A DNA stretch of 64,000 nt from Micromonospora luteifusca (GTDB taxonomy: Bacteria > Actinomycetota > Actinomycetes > Mycobacteriales > Micromonosporaceae), in NCBI RefSeq assembly GCF_016907275.1, contig NZ_JAFBBP010000001.1:124001-188000 (forward strand), written 5' to 3'. Below the pieces are notes generated by a model. That model saw only the letters and a program-made list of their open reading frames with translations, was not told where the DNA came from and did no database searches. How positions within the stretch are numbered: the stretch's first letter is position 1; the number at the start of each line of letters is the position of its first letter. The translations under genes were made by a program, and so were the position numbers. Positions 15,850 to 25,155 of the stretch are shown one piece after another.

Positions 15850-17688
15850 TCACCGGGCCGGGGCGTGGGCCGCCAGCGGGTTGGTGAGGGTGCCGACGAA
15901 CTGGAGCGCGGCCGACGGGTCGGCCAGGTCGATCATCTGCTGGTTGTCGCGCAACTGGAGTCGGTTGAGACAGGACAGCGTGAACTCCGGTGCGAACAGG
16001 TCGTAGTGGCGAACCCGCTCGGCCAGGTGCGGCACCCGGTCGAAGTAGTCGGTGGCACAGGCCGCGACCGTGCGCCAGAAGTCGTCCTCGGCGAGCACAC
16101 CGGCCTCGACCAGCACCGCGTTCAGGTGCCGCAGGAAGCAGTCCACCACGTCGGTGAAGATGGTCAGCAGCTTGGTGTCGTCGGGCACGTCGACCCGGAT
16201 CCGCTCCACCGCGGCGGGCAGCTCGACCTCGGCGCTCATCACCGCGATCTCCTCGGCGATGTCCTTGAAAATCACCCGTTCGACGGTGTCCCGTTCGTCG
16301 AGGACCAGGATGACGTTCTCGCCGTGCGGCATGAAGGCCAGATCGTGGGCGTAGAAGCTGTGCAGCAGCGGGGTCAGGTAGGCGTCCAGGTAGCGGCGCA
16401 GCCACACCTCGGGCGCCAGCCCGGACCGGTCGATCAACGCCGCCGCCAGCGAGCCGCCGTCAGCGTCCACGTGCAGCAGCGCGGCCATCGTGGACAGTCG
16501 CCGTCCCGGTGCCAGGTCGGGCACCGGGCTCTCCCGCCACAGAGCGGCCAACATCTTCCGGTACGGGGAGGTGCGGTCGGTCGCCGCCTCGTACTGCTGA
16601 TGCCGGTAACCCACCGCGGCCCGCTCCCGGATGACGGTCAGGCCGGTGCCGGCCAGCACCTCGTCGCCGGCGATGAGGTCGGCCAGCCAGTCGTTGATCG
16701 CCGGGGTGGCTGCCATGTACGCGGCCGACAGCCCCCGCATGAAACCCATGTTCAGCACCGACAACGCGGTCTTCACGTAGTGCCGGTTCGGCTCGGAGAC
16801 GTTGAAGAAGGTGCGGATGGACTGCTGGGCGAGGTACACGTCCGGACCGGGGCCGAGGTGCACCAGCCGACGCGCGGCCAACTCCCCGGCGAAGGTGACG
16901 GCCAGCTTGTTCCACCACTGCCACGGGTGCGCCGGGATCAGGTGGTAGTCGGCGAGGTCCAGGCCGAGGGCGGCCATCGTGGCCGCGAACCGGGCCCGGG
17001 TCTGCGCGTCCAACTCGCCGTCGATCAGCGTGTCGTAGTCGAGGTCGGCGGCGCTGCTGAACGTCGAGTGGTTCCGGTGCGCGGCGAGCCACTCCAGCCG
17101 GACCGGGGCGGCGGCCTCCGGGGCGTACCTGTGGTATTCGTCGACGCCGAAGCCGAGCCGGCCGTTGTTGGCCACGAAGCAGGGGTGACCCTCGGTCATC
17201 GACGTCTCGATGGTCTGGAAGTCCGCGTCGGCCAGCTCCGCGGCGCTCGGCGCGGCCTGGGCCAGCTTGTACGCGGTGCCGGCCAGCGTCGAGGTGATCT
17301 CCTCCAGGTAGACCGGGAGCACCCGCGCGGAGAGCCCCAGGGCTCCACGCAGCTCGATGACGAGGTCCACCGCGTCCGGCGGTAGCGAGTCGCCGTCGCG
17401 GTGCCGGGTGATGCTGTCCGCGTCGATCTGCCAGTGCGCCAGGGCGAGCACCCGCGCCGCGAACCGGTACGTGACCGCGCCGTCGTCGCTGCGGACCTCG
17501 TACCACTGCCGGTCATCGGGGCCCGGCACGGGCTCCGGGGTGAGCAGCCGTTCGTGGGTGAACTCGGCGAGCGCCTTGCGGACCAGCAGCCGGTTGGCCC
17601 GGGCCCAGCGCTGCGGGGTGAGATGCCCGACCGGGTCGCCGGAAGCGGTGGGCGCGGCGAGCTGGGCGGGGACGGCGGTGGCGGTCAC
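15850..17688 (-). CDS. desD: desferrioxamine synthetase DesD (IucA/IucC-type NIS synthetase)
   Basis: 612 aa from GTG overlapping the desC stop (GTGA), with AAGGAG upstream. The IucA/IucC domain spans about residues 150-400 (IETSMTEGHPCFVANNGRLG, IPAHPWQWWNKL) and a FhuF-like C-terminal region follows. By family it uses ATP to activate a succinyl carboxylate and condense N-hydroxy-N-succinylcadaverine units into linear and macrocyclic trihydroxamates. Full length, with no missing motif. It is the last gene of the iron-regulated operon. Confidence 0.95.
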   Translation of the reverse strand: MTATAVPAQLAAPTASGDPVGHLTPQRWARANRLLVRKALAEFTHERLLTPEPVPGPDDRQWYEVRSDDGAVTYRFAARVLALAHWQIDADSITRHRDGDSLPPDAVDLVIELRGALGLSARVLPVYLEEITSTLAGTAYKLAQAAPSAAELADADFQTIETSMTEGHPCFVANNGRLGFGVDEYHRYAPEAAAPVRLEWLAAHRNHSTFSSAADLDYDTLIDGELDAQTRARFAATMAALGLDLADYHLIPAHPWQWWNKLAVTFAGELAARRLVHLGPGPDVYLAQQSIRTFFNVSEPNRHYVKTALSVLNMGFMRGLSAAYMAATPAINDWLADLIAGDEVLAGTGLTVIRERAAVGYRHQQYEAATDRTSPYRKMLAALWRESPVPDLAPGRRLSTMAALLHVDADGGSLAAALIDRSGLAPEVWLRRYLDAYLTPLLHSFYAHDLAFMPHGENVILVLDERDTVERVIFKDIAEEIAVMSAEVELPAAVERIRVDVPDDTKLLTIFTDVVDCFLRHLNAVLVEAGVLAEDDFWRTVAACATDYFDRVPHLAERVRHYDLFAPEFTLSCLNRLQLRDNQQMIDLADPSAALQFVGTLTNPLAAHAPAR

Positions 17689-18290
17689 GCCGGGACTCCT
17701 TCGATTCGGGTGGCGGCGCGGTCGGTGGCGGCGCGATCGGTGGCGGCCTGGAACTGTGCGCGGGTACAGACGTTGAGCAGCGCGTCCTTCTCGGGCTTGG
17801 CGATCGGGCCGACGACCTCGAAGCCGACAACCGCGTTCAACGCGTGCACGGCGGTGTTGCGCACGTCCGGCTCGACCACCACCCGCCTGGTCGTCGGATC
17901 GGCGAAGAGCCAGGTCATGACCGTGCCGAGCACCGCCCGGGTGAAGCCGTGCACCGGAGTGCCGACGGGCGCACAGAGGAAGTGCATGCCCACGTCACCG
18001 GGCTGGTGGTCGTAGCGACCGACCAGCTCGACGTGGGCCGGGTCGTAGCGTTCGGCGAGGAACGCGGGCCTCCCCCGCCACAGCCCGAGGTACGCGTCGT
18101 GGTGCGGGTGCTCGGCGATGCGCTGGTACTCCTCGGTCACCTGGGCCTCGTCGGCGTCCTGCATCAGCCAGAACGCCGCCTTCGGGTGGGTCACCCAGGT
18201 GTGCAGCAGTGCGGCATCGGTGACCGGGTCGAGCGTGCGCAGCGCGAACTCGCCGAGCCGACCGTCGGCGTGGGTGAAGACGACGCTCAC
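17685..18290 (-). CDS. desC: DesC-type N-hydroxycadaverine acyltransferase
   Basis: 201 aa from GTG, overlapping the desB stop (GTGA) and the desD start. It belongs to the IucB/GNAT acyltransferase family ([35 protein letters not shown]), which transfers succinyl or acetyl from CoA to N-hydroxycadaverine. The C-terminus carries a short repeat, [13 protein letters not shown], encoded by a 15-bp tandem repeat; it looks like a harmless slippage tail. Confidence 0.93.
   Translation of the reverse strand: MSVVFTHADGRLGEFALRTLDPVTDAALLHTWVTHPKAAFWLMQDADEAQVTEEYQRIAEHPHHDAYLGLWRGRPAFLAERYDPAHVELVGRYDHQPGDVGMHFLCAPVGTPVHGFTRAVLGTVMTWLFADPTTRRVVVEPDVRNTAVHALNAVVGFEVVGPIAKPEKDALLNVCTRAQFQAATDRAATDRAATRIEGVPA
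17709..17748. repeat. 15-bp tandem repeat in the 3' end of desC
   Basis: Two and two-thirds copies of a 15-bp unit (GGTGGCGGCGCGGTC / GGTGGCGGCGCGATC) encode the DRAAT repeats of the DesC tail and keep the frame. Confidence 0.8.
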
Positions 18291-19564
18291 GACGTCACCC
18301 CGAACTCTTGGAAGGTGATGCTCTTCTCGATCGGGTAGTACTCCCGGCCGAGCAACTCGCGAATGATCCAGGAGTTGCGGTAGGCACCCATGCCCAGGTC
18401 CGGTGAGGTGATGCTGTGCGTGTGGGTGCCCGCGTTCTGCAGGAAGATGCCCCGCCCGCTGTGGTCGATGCTGTAGTTGCGGGCCACGTCGAAGCGCCCG
18501 TGCGCGTCCCAGCGGATCCGCTCGTGCACCGGCGCGAGGAACGTCGGCACCTGGTAGCGGTAGCCGGTGGCGAAGACGAGGCCCTCGGTACGCAGGGTGT
18601 AGTCCCGCTCCTGCTCGACCTGACGCAACCTGAGGGTGTACGCCCCGTCCTGGTAGCCGGCGCCGACCAGCTCGGTGTTGGTGAGCAGCCGGGTGTTCAC
18701 CGGCCCGTCGACGCTCTGCGCGTACAGCAGGTCGAAGATGTCGTTGATCAGGTCGGCGTTGATCCCCTTGAACAGGCCCTTCTGCTCGGACTCCAGCCGG
18801 TAGCGGGTCGCCTCGGGCAGCGCGTGGAAGTAGTCCACGTAGTCCGGTGAGGTCATCTCCAGCGTCAGCTTGGTGTATTCGAGCGGGAAGAACCGCGGCG
18901 AACGCGTCACCCAGTTGAGCTGGTAGCCGTACCGGCCGAGGTCGCCGAGCAGGTCGTGGTAGATCTCGGCGGCGCTCTGCCCGCTGCCCACCACGGTGAT
19001 GCTGCGCTTGGTGCGCAGCGCGGTGCGATGCTCCAGATAGCGGAAGTTGTGCACGGCGTCGCCCGGCAGGTCGGCGACAGCGTCGGGCAGGTGCGGCGGG
19101 GTACCGGTGCCGAGCACCAGGTGCCGGGCCCGATACTCGACGGTCTCCCCCGTGCCGGTGCTGGCCCGCACCACGTACCGCTCGTCGGCGGGGTCGTACT
19201 CCACGGTGGTCACGCTCTGACCGAAGCGCAGGTTCGGCAGCTTCGCCGCCGCCCACCGGCAGTACGCGTCGTACTCGCTGCGCAGCGGGTAGAAGCTTTC
19301 CCGGATGTAGAACGGGTAGAGCCGGCCGATCTCCTTGAGGTAGTTGAGGAAGGAGTACGGCGACGTCGGGTCGGCGAGGCTGACCAGGTCGGCGATGAAC
19401 GGGGTCTGCAACCGGGCCGATTCCAGCAGCATGCCGGGGTGCCAGGCGAGGCTCGGCCGGGCCTCCAGGAACACCCCGTCCAGTTCGCCGATCGGCGCGG
19501 TGAGGCAGGCCAGTCCCAGGTTGTACGGGCCCAACCCAATGGCGATGAAGTTGTGGGTGGACAT
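18287..19564 (-). CDS. desB: lysine/cadaverine N-monooxygenase DesB
   Basis: 425 aa. Start ATG ([19 protein letters not shown]) has GGAG seven bases upstream; an in-frame ATG overlapping the desA stop (19654) would add 30 residues coded by tandem repeats and is less likely. FAD motif GLGPYNLG at residues 9-16, NADPH motif [11 protein letters not shown] (about residue 200) and ATGYRY near the C-terminal substrate domain fit the IucD/PvdA family. It N-hydroxylates cadaverine. Coupled to desC by GTGA. Confidence 0.95.
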   Translation of the reverse strand: MSTHNFIAIGLGPYNLGLACLTAPIGELDGVFLEARPSLAWHPGMLLESARLQTPFIADLVSLADPTSPYSFLNYLKEIGRLYPFYIRESFYPLRSEYDAYCRWAAAKLPNLRFGQSVTTVEYDPADERYVVRASTGTGETVEYRARHLVLGTGTPPHLPDAVADLPGDAVHNFRYLEHRTALRTKRSITVVGSGQSAAEIYHDLLGDLGRYGYQLNWVTRSPRFFPLEYTKLTLEMTSPDYVDYFHALPEATRYRLESEQKGLFKGINADLINDIFDLLYAQSVDGPVNTRLLTNTELVGAGYQDGAYTLRLRQVEQERDYTLRTEGLVFATGYRYQVPTFLAPVHERIRWDAHGRFDVARNYSIDHSGRGIFLQNAGTHTHSITSPDLGMGAYRNSWIIRELLGREYYPIEKSITFQEFGVTS

Positions 19565-19597
19565 CGGGGTCTCCAGGCGCGGGTTCGTGGTCACCGG

Positions 19598-19670
19598 CGT
19601 CAGCCGACGGGACGGGTTGATCGGCATCAGCCGACGGGACGGGTTGATCGGCATCAGCCGACGGGGCAGG
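19598..19670. repeat. 27-bp tandem repeat spanning the desA-desB junction
   Basis: Two full and one partial copy of a 27-bp unit (starting CATCAGCCGACGGGACGGG on the plus strand) lie between desB and desA. The partial third copy contains the desA stop. Each full copy carries a TGATG-like stop/start overlap on the minus strand, so the translational-coupling junction itself has been multiplied. Confidence 0.85.
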
Positions 19671-21192
19671 TCAGGTCGGCGGCGACGTGGTCGTGCACGT
19701 ACCGGCCGGCGTGGCTGGCGATCAGGTCGAGCACGTGGCCGACGTCGTCGATGGTGGTGGCCGGGTTGAGCAGGGTGAACTTGAGGAAGTGCCGGCCGTC
19801 GACCCGGGTCCCGGCGACCACGGCGAGGCCGGACGCCGCGAGGGCCTCCCGGGCGTGCAGGTTGGCGGCGTCGGCCAACTCCCGGCCCGGGCCGGTGGGC
19901 AGGTAGCGGAAGACCACAGTGCTCAACTCGGAGCGGGTCACCACCTCGAAGCGAGGATCCTCGCTGACCAACTGCCAGGCATCGGCGGCCCGTTCGACCA
20001 CCTCGTCGAAGAGCGCACCGAGCGCGTCCGGGCCCATCACCCGCAGGGTCAGCCAGAGTTTCAGCGCGTCGAAGCGGCGGGTGGTCTGCAGGCTCTTGTC
20101 GACCTGGTTGGGGATGCGCTGCTCCACCATCCGTGCCGGGTTGAGGTAGTCGGCGTGGTAGGTGGCGTGGCGCAGCGCTTGCCGGTCGCGGACCAGCAGC
20201 GCGCTGGAGCTGACCGGCTGGAAGAACGACTTGTGGAAGTCGACGGTCACCGAGTCGGCCCGCTCGATGCCGTCGAGCAGGTGCCGCCGCGTCGGCGAGA
20301 CGAGCAGACCGCAGCCGTACGCGGCATCGACGTGCAGCCAGACGTCGGCTGCCGCGCAGATCCCGGCCAGGTCGGTGAGCGGGTCGATGGAGCCGAAGTC
20401 GGTGGTGCCGGCGGTGCCGACGACAGCCATCACCACCAGCCCGGCCTGCCGGCACCGTGCGATCTCCTCGCGGACGGCGGCCGGCCGGATCCGGCGCCGG
20501 GCGTCGGTGGGCACCGCGATCACCGCGTCCGGGGCGAGGCCGAGCAGCTTGGCCGACTTCTGCACGCTGAAGTGACCAGCCGCCGAGGTGAGGACGCGCA
20601 GCCTGGGCAGCAGCTCGGCGCGCGCCGCCGGGCCGATCGCCTCGGCGCACGCCTCCTCGCGGGCCAGCAGGAGCGCCTGCAGATTGGACTGACTGCCGCC
20701 GCTGGTGAAGACGCCGTCCGCGCCGGGGCCGAGACCGATCCGCTCGGCGGTCCAGTCGATCAGCCGTCGTTCGATGAGGGTGGCCCCGGCGCTCTGGTCC
20801 CAGGTGTCCAGTGACGAGTTCACGGCGGTGAGCACCGCCTCGCCGAGCAGCGCCGGGATCGCCACCGGGCAGTTGAGGTGGGCGAGGTAGCGGGGGTGGT
20901 GGAACCAGACGGCGTCGCGCAGGTAGACGTCCTCCAGCTCGTCCAGTGCCGCGCGGGCGTCGCCCAACGGCCGGTCCAGGTCCACCCGGTCGACCAGCGG
21001 GGCCAGCTCGGCGGGGGTGATCCCGGTGCCGGGGCGATCGACGGTGGCCACCCGGCGGGCAACCCGGTCGACGCCGTCGGCGATCGTCTGCCGGTATCGC
21101 TCAACCGAGCCGTCGTGCAGCAGGTGGGCCCGCGCGGCGGTTGGCACCAGGGGCGGCGCGGTCATCTCGACGGGGTACGTCGGCACAGTCAT
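19654..21192 (-). CDS. desA: lysine decarboxylase DesA (PLP-dependent, group II)
   Basis: 512 aa. The PLP-lysine motif [11 protein letters not shown] (about residue 309) and HVDAAYGCG (about residue 282) are characteristic of the aromatic-amino-acid/diaminobutyrate decarboxylase-like group that includes DesA. It makes cadaverine from lysine, the first step of desferrioxamine synthesis. It starts four bases after the desE stop, so it is in the same transcript. The C-terminus ends inside a tandem repeat. Confidence 0.95.
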   Translation of the reverse strand: MTVPTYPVEMTAPPLVPTAARAHLLHDGSVERYRQTIADGVDRVARRVATVDRPGTGITPAELAPLVDRVDLDRPLGDARAALDELEDVYLRDAVWFHHPRYLAHLNCPVAIPALLGEAVLTAVNSSLDTWDQSAGATLIERRLIDWTAERIGLGPGADGVFTSGGSQSNLQALLLAREEACAEAIGPAARAELLPRLRVLTSAAGHFSVQKSAKLLGLAPDAVIAVPTDARRRIRPAAVREEIARCRQAGLVVMAVVGTAGTTDFGSIDPLTDLAGICAAADVWLHVDAAYGCGLLVSPTRRHLLDGIERADSVTVDFHKSFFQPVSSSALLVRDRQALRHATYHADYLNPARMVEQRIPNQVDKSLQTTRRFDALKLWLTLRVMGPDALGALFDEVVERAADAWQLVSEDPRFEVVTRSELSTVVFRYLPTGPGRELADAANLHAREALAASGLAVVAGTRVDGRHFLKFTLLNPATTIDDVGHVLDLIASHAGRYVHDHVAADLTCPVG

Positions 21193-21196
21193 GGCG

Positions 21197-22228
21197 TCAG
21201 CTGACCTTCTTCGCGGCGCGGATGGCGGTGGCGAGGTTCTCCAGCAGCGGCGCGGCGCCGGCGTATGAGAAGCGGGGCACCGCGTCCCACGGGGTCACCT
21301 GGTTGGCCTTGACCGCCGGCAGTTGCAGCCAGGTCGGCTTGGCGGTGAGGTCCTTGGGCTGCAGCGCGGTGCTGCGGTTGTCCAGCAGGATCACGTCGGC
21401 CGGGAACTTGCCGGTGCTCTCCCAGCTCAGCGCCTCGAAGTAGTCGCCGGCTTCGAGCTTGGTGGGGACCACGATGTCGACGCCCAGCTCCGCGAAGTAC
21501 ATCAGGTCGGTGCTGACCTTCGGGTTGGAGACGTAGAAGAGGTCGGGGCTGCCGGAGCAGGCCAGCACCTTGATCCCGGGGTTGGTCCTGACCGCCTGCC
21601 GGACGGCGTCACTGGCGGCGTCGAAGCGCGCCTTCGCGTCGGTGACCTTCTTCGCGGACAGGTCCGCGCCGAGCGACTCGGCCAGCGCCGCGTACCGCTC
21701 GATGGGCTTGGTCATCGGTACGCGGGCGGTGGTGATCGCCACGCTGGGCGCGAGCGGGAGGATCTTGTCCTTGCTCTCGTCCGGCACGTACCAGAGCGCG
21801 TCCGGGTCGTACATGTGGGTGACCAGCAGTTCGGGGCGCAGCGCCGCGTACTTCTCCAGGCTGAACTCGCCCCACACGTTGCCGAGGATCTCGACGGCTT
21901 CCATGTTCAGGTCGCCGGCCTGCGGGTCGGCCGTGCCGTCGGCACGCTTGGTTTCCCCGAAAACGCCGACGAGTTGCGCGTCCAGACCGAAATCGATCAG
22001 AGCTGCCGCCACTCCGGTGAAGGCCACCACGCGGGCCGGACGGGTCGCCGCCTCGACCTTCTTGGCGCGGTCGTCAGTGAACGACCAGGGGCCACTTCCG
22101 TTGCCGGCAGAGGGCTTCGCGGTGTCGTCCTTGCCGCAGCCAGCGAGCAGGGCAGCCAGCGTGGCGACGCCACCGGCGGCCAGGAGGCCACAGCGGGAGA
22201 GGCGGCGGGCGGACAGGGCATCGGGCAT
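21197..22228 (-). CDS. desE: ferrisiderophore-binding lipoprotein (DesE-type)
   Basis: 343 aa with N-terminal signal and lipobox LLAGC (Cys about residue 31). The class III metal/siderophore-binding fold continues through the PARVVAF, FGLDAQLVGVFG and ELLVTHMYDPD strands, as in FepB/FhuD-like proteins. It is the first gene of the des operon, 49 bases from the iron box, and presumably captures ferrioxamine outside the membrane. Notably no intact permease/ATPase pair is present next to it. Confidence 0.92.
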   Translation of the reverse strand: MPDALSARRLSRCGLLAAGGVATLAALLAGCGKDDTAKPSAGNGSGPWSFTDDRAKKVEAATRPARVVAFTGVAAALIDFGLDAQLVGVFGETKRADGTADPQAGDLNMEAVEILGNVWGEFSLEKYAALRPELLVTHMYDPDALWYVPDESKDKILPLAPSVAITTARVPMTKPIERYAALAESLGADLSAKKVTDAKARFDAASDAVRQAVRTNPGIKVLACSGSPDLFYVSNPKVSTDLMYFAELGVDIVVPTKLEAGDYFEALSWESTGKFPADVILLDNRSTALQPKDLTAKPTWLQLPAVKANQVTPWDAVPRFSYAGAAPLLENLATAIRAAKKVS

Positions 22229-22277
22229 GGTGTTGTCTTTCGATCAGGGTTGGTCGGGGTCGACCGGGGCGGCGGGG

Positions 22278-22296
22278 TTAGGTTAGCCTAACCTCG
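22278..22296. promoter_or_regulatory. iron box (DmdR1/IdeR operator)
   Basis: TTAGGTTAGCCTAACCTCG matches the actinobacterial iron box TTAGGTTAGSCTAACCTAA at 17 of 19 positions. It lies between the des operon (-) and the permease remnant (+) and should repress the des genes when iron is plentiful. It is the only iron box I find in the locus. Confidence 0.9.
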
Positions 22297-22300
22297 GTCA

Positions 22301-23044
22301 TTGTCAACAGCGGTTCACCGTGTCACCACAACCCCGGAGCCCACACTGGACGCCACACCCACCGTCACCAGGCCGGCACCATCAGTGCCAGCCACGGACG
22401 CCGTACCCCCGGTGCGGCGTGGCCGTCGGGCGGCCCGCTCCGCCGGCCTGATCGCCGCCGTGGTGCACCGGATGCGCCTGCCCCGTACCCTGCTCGGGCT
22501 GCTTGCCGGCGCCGCGCTCGCGCTCGTCTACGCCGTCGGCGGCGGGCGTGGCGCCACCCCGGCCCGCCTCGCGCTTGCCGGTGCGGCGCTCAACGCCACC
22601 CTCTACTCGTACGTCAGCGCGGTGATGCTGTTGGACACGGCCTCGCTGGAGCGGCTGCGGTTCTGGACGGTCGGCTCGCTGGCCAGCGCGGACGCCGCGA
22701 CCGTGACGCGGGTGCTGCCGTTCATCCTGGTGGGTCTGCTGGTGGCGCTCGCCGCCGCCCGCCCGCTGAACGCACTCGCGCTCGGCGATGACGCGGCTAG
22801 AGCGCTGGGCGCCCGACCCGCGCTGATCCGCGCCGCCGTGATCGTCGCGGTCACTCTGCTCTGCGGCGCGGCGACGGCCGCGTGCGGTCCGATCGTCTTC
22901 GTCGGGCTGCTCGTGCCGCACCTGGTACGCGCGCTGACCGGCCCGGACCTGCGCTGGCTGCTGCCGTACTGCGCGGTGCTCGCGCCGGTGGTCGTACCCG
23001 CCGCCCGGCGCCGGGCCACCGCCACCGCATCGGAGCGGGCATGA
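22301..23044 (+). pseudogene. FecCD-type siderophore permease with three internal deletions
   Basis: An open frame of 247 codons (family about 330-350) beginning at a TTG without a ribosome site. It carries genuine FecCD segments: RLPRTLLGLLAGAALAL, YAVGGGRGATPARLALAGAA, DTASLERLRFWTVGSLAS, CGPIVFVGLLVPHLVRALTG. The first helix (between AGLIAAVV and HRMRLPRT), helices 2-3 (between GAALAL and VYAVGG, including the usual ALMQALTRNPLADPG region) and everything after LAPVV are missing, all without loss of frame. The tail PAARRRATATASERA may be the end of a second, otherwise deleted permease. It is unlikely to transport. Confidence 0.8.
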
Positions 23045-25086
23045 AGTCCCGGCGTTTCCGCGACCCGTGGGGCGTGCCGCACCTGCGTGCCGACGACCCG
23101 CTCGCACTGGCGGCGGCACAGGGTCGGGTGACCGCGTACGACCGGGCCTGGCAGATCGAGGTCGAACGGCACCGCGCCCAGGGCACCAGCGCCGCGTTCC
23201 TCGGCGTCGACGCACTGGGCTGGGACCGGTTCGCCCGGCAGGTCCGGCTCGACGACACCGCACGCCGCTGCCACGCGGCGCTCGATGAGGCGACCGCCGA
23301 GTGGGTGGACGCGTACGTGGACGGGGTCAACGCGGGTCTCGCCGCCGGGGCGGCCCGGGCGCCGGAGTTCGCCGCCACCGGGCTGTCCCCCGGCCGGTGG
23401 GAGCCGTGGACACCGTTGGCGGTCTGGCTGGGCCACCACATCCTGTTCGCGGGGTTTCCCGGCAAGCTCTGGCGCGAGCACGTGGCGCAGCGGCTCGGTC
23501 CCGACGCGGTCGAGGCCTTCGCCACCGACGGGCCGGCCGTCGCCGGCAGCAACGGGTGGTTGCTCGCCGCCGAGCGCACCGGCACCGGAGCCGCGCTGCT
23601 CGCCGGCGACCCGCACCGGTTCATCGAGGATCCCGGCGTCTACCAGCAGATCCGACTGGCCTGCCCGGAGTACGACGTGGTCGGGCTGGCGGTGCCGGGT
23701 GTGCCGGGCATCGCGCACTTCGGGCACACCGGCCAGGTGGCCTGGGCCATCACCAACGCGATGGCCGACTACCAGGACCTGTACGCCGAGCGGCTGCGTC
23801 GCCAGGGGCACCGCGTGCAGGCTTTCGGCCCGGACGGTTGGCGGACCGTGCACTCCCACGTCGAGACGATCGAGGTGGCCGGGGCCGACCCGGTCGACGT
23901 CGAGGTGGTGGAGACCGACCGGGGTCCGGTGATCGTCGGTGGGCCGGACGACGAGACGGCGATCAGCCTGCGTTATCCACCCCGGGTCCGCGCCGAGCTC
24001 GGCTTCGCGACGCTGCCGGAGCTGCTGCGCGCCCGCACGGTGACCGAGGTGGACCACGCGCTGCGGCATTGGGTGGAGCCGGTCAACGTGGTCCAGGCCG
24101 CGGACACCGCCGGTGGGCTGCTGCACCGGGTCGCCGGGGCGGTGCCGTTGCGGCATCCGGACAACGGCCGGCGGGTGGTTCCCGCCTGGGAGGCCGCGTA
24201 CGCCTGGCAGGGCTGGTACGCGCCGCTGCCGCGGGTCGAGGTGGTCGGCCGGGCGGTGATGGCCAACGAGCGAGGGCTGGCGGCGCCGCTCGGGGTCGAG
24301 TTCGCCCCGCCGCACCGGGCGCACCGCATCGCCGAACTGCTCGACGCCGGTGCGGCCTGGACGGCCGACGAGATGGCCGCGGTGCACACCGACACCTACC
24401 TGGGCTCGGCCGGCCCACTGTTGGCGGTGCTGGCCGAGGCGACCGGGCTCAACCCGGCGGCCGCCGCGCTGCGCGAACGGCTGCTGCGCTGGGACCGGCG
24501 GATGGCCGCCGACAGCACCGACGCCGCGGACTTCGCCACCCTGCGGGCCGCTGTCGTACGCCGGATCGCCGCCCACCCGGCGTTGGCCGCGCTGGCCGAG
24601 CCGCCCGCGTACCCGGAGGTGTTCGCGCCCTGGCTGGCGCTGACGCCGCGCGTCGGTCACGCACTGGAGCACCTGCTCGGCGCGACCTCGCTGCCCGGCG
24701 TGGACGTGGCCGTGCTGGTCCGCGCGGCGGCCGACGAGGTCGCCGACGCATCTGGGCAGGTGCGCTGGGGTGACCTGCACCGGCTGGTGCCGTGGCGGGC
24801 GCTGCCCGACCCGGACGGTGGGCCCGGGCCCCGACTCGACGGTGACCACGACTGCGTGTTGGCGACCTCCAGCGTGCCCGGGGTCACCCATTGGTCCTTC
24901 CGGGGGCCGGCGGCGCGTTTCGTCTGGGACCTGGCCCGGCGCGCGGACAGCCGTTGGGTGGTGCCGCTGGGCGCCTGTGGGGTGCCCGGCGACCCACACC
25001 ACGGCGACCAGAGCGCCGCGTGGTTGGCCGGTGAGCTGCTTCCGGTGAGCACCGACTGGGACCAGCTCACCGAGGAGCAGGCCTGA
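23041..25086 (+). CDS. penicillin acylase family Ntn-hydrolase (desferrioxamine-locus type)
   Basis: 681 aa, ATG overlapping the permease-remnant stop (ATGA). The self-processing junction VAGSNGWLLA places the nucleophile Ser near residue 171, and GDPHRFIEDPG follows as in other acylases. There is no signal peptide, so it is probably cytoplasmic, unlike classical periplasmic acylases. A penicillin amidase of this type is a known accessory of actinobacterial desferrioxamine loci (called desG in some), where a link with acyl/aryl tailoring of the siderophore was proposed. Its present translation depends on readthrough from the decayed permease frame. Confidence 0.88.
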   Translation: MKSRRFRDPWGVPHLRADDPLALAAAQGRVTAYDRAWQIEVERHRAQGTSAAFLGVDALGWDRFARQVRLDDTARRCHAALDEATAEWVDAYVDGVNAGLAAGAARAPEFAATGLSPGRWEPWTPLAVWLGHHILFAGFPGKLWREHVAQRLGPDAVEAFATDGPAVAGSNGWLLAAERTGTGAALLAGDPHRFIEDPGVYQQIRLACPEYDVVGLAVPGVPGIAHFGHTGQVAWAITNAMADYQDLYAERLRRQGHRVQAFGPDGWRTVHSHVETIEVAGADPVDVEVVETDRGPVIVGGPDDETAISLRYPPRVRAELGFATLPELLRARTVTEVDHALRHWVEPVNVVQAADTAGGLLHRVAGAVPLRHPDNGRRVVPAWEAAYAWQGWYAPLPRVEVVGRAVMANERGLAAPLGVEFAPPHRAHRIAELLDAGAAWTADEMAAVHTDTYLGSAGPLLAVLAEATGLNPAAAALRERLLRWDRRMAADSTDAADFATLRAAVVRRIAAHPALAALAEPPAYPEVFAPWLALTPRVGHALEHLLGATSLPGVDVAVLVRAAADEVADASGQVRWGDLHRLVPWRALPDPDGGPGPRLDGDHDCVLATSSVPGVTHWSFRGPAARFVWDLARRADSRWVVPLGACGVPGDPHHGDQSAAWLAGELLPVSTDWDQLTEEQA

Positions 25087-25101
25087 CACCGGAAACGGAA
25101 C

Positions 25102-25142
25102 GGCCGCCGGCCGGGATGCGCGGGGCACCCCGACCGGCGGCC
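25102..25142. terminator. bidirectional hairpin terminator
   Basis: GGCCGCCGGCCGGG (25102-25115) pairs with the segment at 25129-25142 with one mismatch across a 13-base loop. It separates the convergent acylase (+) and subtilase (-) genes. Confidence 0.75.
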
Positions 25143-25155
25143 GGCCACTGTGGCG

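Noticed and set aside
18287..20650. 787-codon version of desB
   Set aside because: It crosses desA in another frame; the FAD motif, ribosome site and family length support the start at 19564.
23041..25086. Beta-lactam resistance or antibiotic-acylase role
   Set aside because: No signal peptide and the position in a desferrioxamine locus make a siderophore-related amidase more likely than penicillin cleavage.
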